A stretch of 64,000 nt of DNA from contig JAFDYJ010000002.1 of NCBI GenBank assembly GCA_018267515.1, positions 1 to 64,000 of the forward strand. The letters are read 5' to 3'. The stretch's first letter is position 1, and every line of letters starts with the position of its first letter. This document shows, piece after piece, positions 58,316 to 64,000 of the stretch. This DNA is from Bacteroidota bacterium. GTDB taxonomy: Bacteria; Bacteroidota; Bacteroidia; Chitinophagales; Chitinophagaceae. The position numbers and the translations under genes were made by a program. The notes beneath the pieces were generated by a model, which was not told the origin of the DNA, ran no database searches, and saw nothing but the letters and a program-made list of their open reading frames with translations.

Positions 58316-59677
58316 TTACTTATTGAGCATAATGCCCACTTTAAATCCAAAATCAAATAAATTCTCTTTTACAGGATATTTATTCTGGAAGCTGGAAAGA
58401 AGCTGGTAACGGAATTGAGGTCCTACCTGCCATTGTGTTTTACCTATAGAATAATTTGCAAATATTTCCAATCCTGTATTTACATTCCATTTACGTACCA
58501 GCCAGGGTACTTCAACATAGTTTTTGTAATCAGTAGAAATCAGAAAAGCTTTGTCGCTGATAATATAAGTTGGTTGAATAGTGGCAGCTATCCCGAATTT
58601 TGTTTTATTAATTCCACCGATATTCAGCTCTGCACCGACAGGAGCAGATACCGAAAAGTAAAAGTTTTGCAGCCAATTGGATTTATAGCCATTAAAATTC
58701 CGGTATTGAGTAGCTGTAGCTAAAGAATCGATATCCCCCCTGTTACTATTAAATGCAATAGTAGCAATCTCATTACGGTATGAATAAGCTTTAATTCCAT
58801 ACCGGTTAATATTAAACTGCATCCCTGTACGTATTTTAAGGTTCCGGGTAAGGGGATAACCCGCTAACACACCAAGCTGAAAACCCATGTCAGGCTTATG
58901 TGTAACCATGCTGTTTACGTTATAAAGAGATGCATAGTTTGCATAGCCGGATGCAAAGGCTATATTATGAAGAAATGATTTATTCTCAGTAAGTCTCCGG
59001 TAGCTAATAGTCGGCGTCAGGACTAACTGCCATTTAATTTTCTTGTTTTTTATGGGTGATTTATATGTGTTTGAAATACTTTCAATGGTTAATAGGTCAT
59101 TTTGTGATTTTGTTTTTGTAACTGAGGAGTGGGCATTTAAGAGTGTTTCAGTTGGATTGTAATTGTCATCAATGATTTGATTTGAGATGAAATAACCCTG
59201 CGAAACTGAAGTTTCATTGTGTTTCTCATTGTTCACATTATTATAAACAGGAGAGTGAACATTTTCAGAAACCGGATTGGGAATTGCTTTCAATTCAGCT
59301 GATGGATTAAAATTTTCTGACAGAATTGAGGGATAATGATTATTTCTAAATTTATCCTTTTCATAATGCTGCCGGTTTTGTGGCTGATTCTTTGTGTGAG
59401 ATTCTGCTAGTAAATGATCTTTAGTCGGATTATTGGCAGGGGATTGAAAACTATTACTTACGACTTTTTGATTCTCTTCGGGTGGAGATGTTGTTAGCCA
59501 TGTCAGAGCTATTAATGCAACGATTAATGAGAAAAATCCCACGCTGTACCATTTTCTCCGGGTATGAAGTGAAAAATTAATACTTTTCCACACCTTTTCT
59601 GACGGAAACATTCGGTACTGATCAGCATTTCGTTTAACAAATTGCTCAAAATCATTATTATCAAATCTTCTCTGCAT
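58316..59677 (-). CDS. Membrane-anchored protein with C-terminal beta-barrel-like domain, next to an ECF sigma gene
   Basis: A 453-aa protein in three parts. Residues 1-42 are polar and charged (FDNNDFEQFVKRNADQYRMFPSEKVWKSI), as in anti-sigma factors. One helix at about 43-63 (VGFFSLIVALIALTWLT) has no signal-peptidase-like site. An Asn/Ser/His-rich linker runs to about residue 215. The C-terminal half alternates polar and aromatic residues like an outer-membrane barrel (LVLTPTISYRRLTE, GFQLGVLAGYPLTRNLKIRTGMQF) and ends FGFKVGIMLNK. The gene follows an ECF sigma gene by 32 bp. It may be an anti-sigma factor or sensor; the barrel similarity is by eye. Confidence 0.65.
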   Translation of the reverse strand: MQRRFDNNDFEQFVKRNADQYRMFPSEKVWKSINFSLHTRRKWYSVGFFSLIVALIALTWLTTSPPEENQKVVSNSFQSPANNPTKDHLLAESHTKNQPQNRQHYEKDKFRNNHYPSILSENFNPSAELKAIPNPVSENVHSPVYNNVNNEKHNETSVSQGYFISNQIIDDNYNPTETLLNAHSSVTKTKSQNDLLTIESISNTYKSPIKNKKIKWQLVLTPTISYRRLTENKSFLHNIAFASGYANYASLYNVNSMVTHKPDMGFQLGVLAGYPLTRNLKIRTGMQFNINRYGIKAYSYRNEIATIAFNSNRGDIDSLATATQYRNFNGYKSNWLQNFYFSVSAPVGAELNIGGINKTKFGIAATIQPTYIISDKAFLISTDYKNYVEVPWLVRKWNVNTGLEIFANYSIGKTQWQVGPQFRYQLLSSFQNKYPVKENLFDFGFKVGIMLNK

Positions 59678-59709
59678 AACCAGTCAACTATTTAGGGTAC
59701 TTTAAAACA

Positions 59710-60291
59710 TTATTTTGAACTGGCTGCGGTAAGCCAATCCATTTTCTGCTTTGGTTTTTGTAATATTTTCTTTCCAACCAATATCTCCTCTAACATTGCT
59801 TTTGCCCGGGTATATTGGCTCCTGCTTGTACTTTCTTCGATATCCATCATAACTCCGATTTCTCTGTGACTATAGCCTTCGATCGCATATAAATTAAGTA
59901 CGGTCCGGTATCCCATTGGCAACAACCGGATGCACTCCACTACTTGTTTTGCCTGGATTATGGAAGGGATACTTTCTTCCCTTACCTGAATACTTGTAGC
60001 ATGAAGAATATCCAGATTCTCATTGAACTTTTTGTTTTTTTTCAGGATATTAATACAGGTATGAACTATTATCCTGCGAATCCATCCTTCAAATGCTCCC
60101 CTGTTTTCAAAGGTCTTAATCTGCAGAAAAACTTTAATAAAACCTTCCTGCAGCATATCTTCAGCATCTTCACGGTTATGAGCGAAACGGTAACAAACCG
60201 CCAGCATTTTTGGACTGAAACGGTTGTACAATTCACGTTGCGCAGCAGCATCGTTTTTTATACATCCTTGTAATATGGCTTCCTCGGTCAT
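59710..60291 (-). CDS. ECF-type RNA polymerase sigma factor
   Basis: A 193-aa sigma-70 family protein from ATG 60291 (a GTG at 60297 is also in frame). Region 2: AAAQRELYNRFSPKMLAVCYRFAHNREDAEDMLQEGFIKVF and FEGWIRRIIVHTCINILKK. Region 4: MGYRTVLNLYAIEGYSHREIGVMMDIEESTSRSQYTRAKAMLEEIL. The SRSQ motif in the recognition helix is typical of the large Bacteroidota ECF group paired with membrane-bound partners. It is co-transcribed with the anchored barrel-like protein downstream, its probable regulator or target. Confidence 0.9.
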   Translation of the reverse strand: MTEEAILQGCIKNDAAAQRELYNRFSPKMLAVCYRFAHNREDAEDMLQEGFIKVFLQIKTFENRGAFEGWIRRIIVHTCINILKKNKKFNENLDILHATSIQVREESIPSIIQAKQVVECIRLLPMGYRTVLNLYAIEGYSHREIGVMMDIEESTSRSQYTRAKAMLEEILVGKKILQKPKQKMDWLTAASSK

Positions 60292-60462
60292 AACCACCGT
60301 TTGGTTGCCTGTAATTTAGACAATTTTATTATACAAATGCTGCCTCGTTTTGTAAAAATTTCCGGGGCTATGAATATCAGGAATATGAAAAACATATGCT
60401 TTCCACAAAATCTTTGGAAAAAGTAATTGCAGCATGTACTTATAGGAATAGTAAGCCGGAGA

Positions 60463-60951
60463 TTATTGTTTTTTCCTTATCAGGCTGTCAATTGGATATT
60501 TTGCTTTCAGGCTGTCCATGTTTGCCTGGCTCCAGGCAATGAGTGTGTTTTTTTCTGCATCGGTGAGCTTAGCGTCTTTATGTAACCAAGTATAGGAATT
60601 CAGGGGCATTTTACCTTCTTTAATCTGTTCTTCTATCTCTTCCATTTTATGGTATTGAAAGCGAAGAGATCTGTTGGTAAACTCATCAAAGTTGATTTCA
60701 CTTTTTCCTTTTTTAATATGTTTATTGAGAAACCAATCTACCGGCTGAACATTACTATACCAGGGGTACCGGGTGTTGTTACTATGGCAATCATAGCAGG
60801 CTTTTGATAAAATTGATTTTACATCTTCAGACATGGCAAATACGTTTCCTATATGATTAGGCTGTTCTCCATCCGCTTTATTTTTTGCAGGATGAAAAAA
60901 TTGAATTGCAATAAATGCAATTAGTAAAACGATCAGAATCTTTTTGATCAT
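60463..60951 (-). CDS. Haem-binding domain protein (single CxxCH cytochrome-like)
   Basis: A 162-aa exported protein. The N-terminal helix (ILIVLLIAFIAIQFF) is probably an uncleaved anchor or signal. The haem attachment motif CYDCH (C52, C55, H56) is followed by SNNTRYPWYSNVQPVDWFLNKHIKKGK and EGKMPLNSYTWLHKDAKL, which match the haem-binding domain family common in Bacteroidota; a Met in KMPL may be the second axial ligand. It lies 24 bp before gpmI in transcription order (downstream of it), so it may be read with it. Function: small electron carrier or redox sensor, unproven. Confidence 0.82.
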   Translation of the reverse strand: MIKKILIVLLIAFIAIQFFHPAKNKADGEQPNHIGNVFAMSEDVKSILSKACYDCHSNNTRYPWYSNVQPVDWFLNKHIKKGKSEINFDEFTNRSLRFQYHKMEEIEEQIKEGKMPLNSYTWLHKDAKLTDAEKNTLIAWSQANMDSLKAKYPIDSLIRKKQ

Positions 60952-60975
60952 TGTTTCAATTTTTGTGAAATGAAA

Positions 60976-62508
60976 TTAAGCATTTTCAATTAGAATATCT
61001 CCGGTCATTTCCCCGGGAATTGGAATCCCCATCATGGTTAAGATGGTGGGTGCAATATCCCCGAGTTTTCCGGGGCGTATATTACCCTTCCAATCTTTGC
61101 CAATAATAAAGAAGGGTACCTTATTTAATGTGTGTGCTGTATTTGGAGAGCCATCTGCATTGATCATAAAATCTGCATTTCCATGATCGGCTGTTAAAAA
61201 GATTGTATACCCGTTATCCAGTCCTGCAGTAACAACTTTATTGACACATTTATCAACTGTCTCAACCGCAGTTACAGCAGCTTCCCATATTCCGGTATGT
61301 CCTACCATATCTGCATTGGCATAATTAAGACATATAAAATCTGCTGTCTTATTTACTATTTCCGGTATCAAAGCATCCGTCACTTCATAAGCACTCATTT
61401 CAGGTTTCAGATCATAGGTAGCAACTTTTGGTGACGGGATCAGAATTCTTTTTTCCCCTTCAAATGGTTTTTCTCTGCCGCCACTGAAAAAAAAGGTTAC
61501 ATGAGGGTATTTTTCCGTCTCTGCAATCCTGATTTGTTTCAAATTGGCATTTTGAAGAACTTCTCCCAGCGTATTCTTCAGATCGTCGTTTTCAAAAATG
61601 GTATGCACATTTTTAAAATTGTGGTCGTATTCGGTCATCGTTGTAAAATCAAACGTCAATTTATACATTTCTGTTTCAGGCATATCCGTCTGGGTCAATA
61701 CTTGTGTAATTTCTCTGCATCGGTCAGTTCGGAAGTTAAAGCAGATTGCATAATCTCCATCTTTGATGGTAGCTAAGGGTTGTTGTACTTCGTTTAATAC
61801 GACTGTGGGTTTTATAAATTCATCTGTAATGTTATTGTGATATGAATTTTGAATTGCCTGTATCGCATCAGCCGCTTTTTCTCCTTTGCCATTCACCAGC
61901 ACTTCATAGGCTAATTTTATTCTTTCCCATCTTTTATCACGGTCCATGGCATAATAGCGTCCGCTTATTGTTGCAATTCTGCCAACAGTTTTGGTCATAT
62001 ATGATTGCAGATCTTCAATGAAGCCCAAACCACTCTTTGGGTCGCAGTCACGACCATCAGTGAAGGCGTGCACAAAAACATTTTCCAGCCCTTCATTCTT
62101 GCAAGTATCCAAAATTGCTTTTAGATGGTTTATATGGGAATGAACGCCACCATTACTGACCAGACCTAATAAATGAAGAGCTTTGTGATTTTTTTTTGCA
62201 TTCCGGATAGAGTGTAGCAGGTGCGGATTCGCTGCAAAAGATCCGTCTTTGATTGCTTTGTTAATTCGCTGTAATTCCTGGTACACAATTCTTCCTGCAC
62301 CAAGATTCAAATGTCCAACTTCAGAATTCCCCATCTGGCCATCAGGTAATCCCACCAATTCACCACAGGTGGTCAGTGTAGTATTAGGGTATTTTGAATA
62401 AAGTGAATTATAAAATGGAGTCTTTGCATTTTGGATTGCATCAGAAGAAGCAACTTTTCCTAAACCCCAGCCGTCCATAATCAGCAAAATAACTTTTCGG
62501 GAATTCAT
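60976..62508 (-). CDS. gpmI: 2,3-bisphosphoglycerate-independent phosphoglycerate mutase
   Basis: Glycolytic enzyme interconverting 3- and 2-phosphoglycerate, with two metal ions. Length 510 aa. The first metal site Asp is in LLIMDGWGLG (D12). The phosphorylated serine is S62 in GQMGNSEVGHLNLGAGR. Substrate loops are VHSHINHL and HAFTDGRDCDP. C-terminal metal motifs are YANADMVGHTG and FLTADHGNAD. The frame is open to 62628, but ATG 62508 (MNSRKVILLIMDGWG) is the family start. This is the only mutase in the window. Confidence 0.95.
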   Translation of the reverse strand: MNSRKVILLIMDGWGLGKVASSDAIQNAKTPFYNSLYSKYPNTTLTTCGELVGLPDGQMGNSEVGHLNLGAGRIVYQELQRINKAIKDGSFAANPHLLHSIRNAKKNHKALHLLGLVSNGGVHSHINHLKAILDTCKNEGLENVFVHAFTDGRDCDPKSGLGFIEDLQSYMTKTVGRIATISGRYYAMDRDKRWERIKLAYEVLVNGKGEKAADAIQAIQNSYHNNITDEFIKPTVVLNEVQQPLATIKDGDYAICFNFRTDRCREITQVLTQTDMPETEMYKLTFDFTTMTEYDHNFKNVHTIFENDDLKNTLGEVLQNANLKQIRIAETEKYPHVTFFFSGGREKPFEGEKRILIPSPKVATYDLKPEMSAYEVTDALIPEIVNKTADFICLNYANADMVGHTGIWEAAVTAVETVDKCVNKVVTAGLDNGYTIFLTADHGNADFMINADGSPNTAHTLNKVPFFIIGKDWKGNIRPGKLGDIAPTILTMMGIPIPGEMTGDILIENA

Positions 62509-62712
62509 CAATTGTTGTTTAAAATTGTTAGAAACGTATACATTTTTAAAGAAAATGCATGAATTTGATAGGATTTGTCCTTTATTTCCGGCTGTAAATC
62601 TACATTCAAATAATCTATTGACTTGCAATCTTAATAAAACAACTGATTTTAAGTATTTTGTGGATTGAAATAGGCGATTTGAATAATGGCATATTTTTAG
62701 ATTAATAACCCT

Positions 62713-63120
62713 ATGAAAATCATTTTAAATATGAAAAAGATATTTACTTTTCTTTTCTTGATTCCGATAGTCCTGCTTTCATCCTTCACGCCACAAAATG
62801 ATATTGAAGGAGTTATTGGGGCATTGCGTTCCGGGAATGCGGAAGAATTATCTAAATTTTTTGATGATAATGTTGAGTTGACTTTACCGGATAAAAGTGA
62901 TAATTACAGTAAAGCCCAGGCAGTTCAAATCTTACGGGATTTCTTCAATATTAATAGTGTCACAAGCTTTGAAGTAAAACACAAGGGCGATAATGGAAGC
63001 GGCCAGTACTGTATTGGAACATTGCAAACCAAATCAGGAAGCTTCAGGACTACTGTATTTATGAAACTGAAAGGAAACAAACAGGTGTTAAAGCAGATCC
63101 GGTTTCAGCCGATTGAATAA
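62713..63120 (+). CDS. DUF4783 family exported protein
   Basis: A 135-aa protein with a signal peptide (KKIFTFLFLIPIVLLSSFTPQ). A small NTF2-like alpha+beta domain follows: IEGVIGALRSGNAEELSKFFDDNVELTLPDK, SKAQAVQILRDFFNI and a final QVLKQIRFQPIE. It fits the Bacteroidota DUF4783 family, which is commonly found beside nadC. Function unknown. A second start at 62731 (MKKIF) would shorten the N-terminus by six residues and gives a tidier signal peptide. A terminator separates it from nadC. Confidence 0.8.
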   Translation: MKIILNMKKIFTFLFLIPIVLLSSFTPQNDIEGVIGALRSGNAEELSKFFDDNVELTLPDKSDNYSKAQAVQILRDFFNINSVTSFEVKHKGDNGSGQYCIGTLQTKSGSFRTTVFMKLKGNKQVLKQIRFQPIE

Positions 63121-63137
63121 AAATTTATTTTTAAAAG

Positions 63138-63172
63138 AAAGCTCCGGCAGAATACTTCCGGGGCTTTTTTAT
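63138..63172 (+). terminator. Rho-independent terminator after the DUF4783 gene
   Basis: AAAGCTCCGG (63138-63147) pairs with CCGGGGCTTT (63158-63167), one G-T pair, followed by a T-run. Confidence 0.88.
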
Positions 63173-63182
63173 TTTTGTTGCT

Positions 63183-64000
63183 ATGAACTTTGACCAACAA
63201 CTATTTCATCTGATTGATGAAGCTCTGAAAGAAGATGTAGGCGATGGAGATCATTCTACAATATCCTGTATTTCGCCGGGCGCAAAAGGGAAAGCAGTCT
63301 TAAAAATTAAACAGGAAGGAATCCTGGCAGGCGTTTCGGTTGCACAAAAAATATTTCAATACAAAACACCGGAATGCACTTTTTTATCTTTTAAAAAGGA
63401 TGGCGATAAAATGACACCAGGAGAAAAGGCATTTGAAATAGAATGCCCCGTATCTGTTATCCTGGAATGTGAAAGGTTAGTACTTAATTGTATGCAACGA
63501 ATGAGTGGTATTGCCACGCTGACCCGTCAGTTTGTTGACAAACTAATAGGCTATAAGACGAAAATTCTGGATACCCGGAAAACCACACCCAATTTCCGTT
63601 TATTAGAAAAGGAAGCGGTACGGATAGGGGGAGGAGTCAATCACCGGCATGGGTTATATGACATGATTATGCTAAAAGATAATCATATTGACTTTTGCGG
63701 TGGCATTGAAAAAGCTATAGAAAATGCATCAAACTACGTATACACTAAAAAACCAGGCCTGAAGATAGAAGTTGAAACCAGGAGCCTGAATGATGTAAGA
63801 AGAGTGATAGCAGCCGGAAAAGGAAAGGTTTTTCGTATAATGCTTGATAATTTTACTCCTTCCCAAATTATCGAAGCCTTAGAGATTATTAATGGGGAAT
63901 TTGAAACAGAAGCCAGTGGTGGTATTAATCTTGATAATATAATTGAGTATGCCAAAACAGGTGTGGATTATGCAAGCATAGGAGCATTAATTCACCAGGC
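63183..64000 (+). CDS. nadC: Nicotinate-nucleotide pyrophosphorylase (quinolinate phosphoribosyltransferase), 3' end outside window
   Basis: NAD biosynthesis enzyme making nicotinate mononucleotide from quinolinate and PRPP. 272 codons are visible from ATG 63183 and the frame is open at the right edge; the family is about 280 aa, so only a few residues are missing. Motifs: LKEDVGDGDHST, the quinolinate-binding NCMQRMSGIAT, LDTRKTTPNFRLLEKEAVRIGGGVNHRHGLYDMIMLKDNHI, VEVETRS-like IEVETRSLNDV, and EASGGINLDNI. All active-site blocks are intact. Confidence 0.95.
   Translation, partial: MNFDQQLFHLIDEALKEDVGDGDHSTISCISPGAKGKAVLKIKQEGILAGVSVAQKIFQYKTPECTFLSFKKDGDKMTPGEKAFEIECPVSVILECERLVLNCMQRMSGIATLTRQFVDKLIGYKTKILDTRKTTPNFRLLEKEAVRIGGGVNHRHGLYDMIMLKDNHIDFCGGIEKAIENASNYVYTKKPGLKIEVETRSLNDVRRVIAAGKGKVFRIMLDNFTPSQIIEALEIINGEFETEASGGINLDNIIEYAKTGVDYASIGALIHQ

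Noticed and set aside
63170-63177. TATTTTTG box five bases before the nadC start, suggesting a leaderless transcript
   Set aside because: It overlaps the T-run of the preceding terminator and has no -33 element, so the match is probably by chance.

Overview
The window reads as a chromosome segment of a Bacteroidota (Bacteroidetes) bacterium, most likely in or near the Chitinophagaceae. The evidence is a complete gldKLMN block of the type IX secretion/gliding machinery, TonB-dependent receptors whose signal peptides end in AQ, several TAnnTTTG (-7) promoter boxes with few Shine-Dalgarno sites, the DUF4271-hemD and DUF4783-nadC gene pairs, and many small ECF sigma factors. The assignment is inferred from gene content only.

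Layout. (1) 1-2203, minus: the 5' part of a secreted DUF4838-like protein that runs off the left edge. (2) 2304-26251, plus: about 24 kb of nearly gapless surface-glycan genes. It opens with a full CMP-pseudaminic acid pathway (pseB, pseC, pseG, pseI, pseF) that also holds an associated methylase and a formyltransferase. Next come an oxidoreductase/aminotransferase/GNAT set, two GT-B-like proteins of unknown specificity and a Wzx-type flippase. A HisH/HisF/amidotransferase triad of the acetamidino-sugar type follows, in which the HisF paralogue has lost catalytic Asp11. The block ends with glycosyltransferases, an AsnB-type amidotransferase, a CofD-like protein, a zinc-ribbon methyltransferase, a HAD phosphatase and a nucleotidyltransferase. 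A polytopic membrane protein on the opposite strand (26259-27620) is a polymerase candidate. Another glycosyltransferase and a CpsB-type PHP phosphatase (27833-29759) complete the locus. Together these genes could make, flip, polymerise and decorate a polymer carrying a modified nonulosonic acid. (3) 27621-31508: small regulatory and repeat features, comprising a 104-bp inverted-repeat element, an ECF sigma gene whose -7 box lies in the loop of a 12-bp perfect dyad, and a tRNA-Arg(CCG) gene followed by 85-bp tandem repeats that copy its own 3' end. (4) 31509-48391: MarC, two TonB-dependent receptors (one behind a cobalamin riboswitch), an amino-acid permease/PLP-lyase operon, a TolC/HlyD pair without a pump gene, gpsA, hemW, an Omp85-family protein, DUF4271 and hemD. 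(5) 48492-55614: a DUF255 thioredoxin-like protein, then gldK-gldL-gldM-gldN. (6) 55837-64000: uvrC with a lipoprotein gene, an ECF sigma gene beside a gene with an inner-membrane-anchor-plus-barrel layout, a haem-binding protein, gpmI, DUF4783 and the 5' part of nadC, which is cut by the right edge.

The glycan locus and the tRNA-derived repeats hold most of what is unusual. The remainder is standard Bacteroidota housekeeping. All assignments come from reading translations and motifs; no database search was run.
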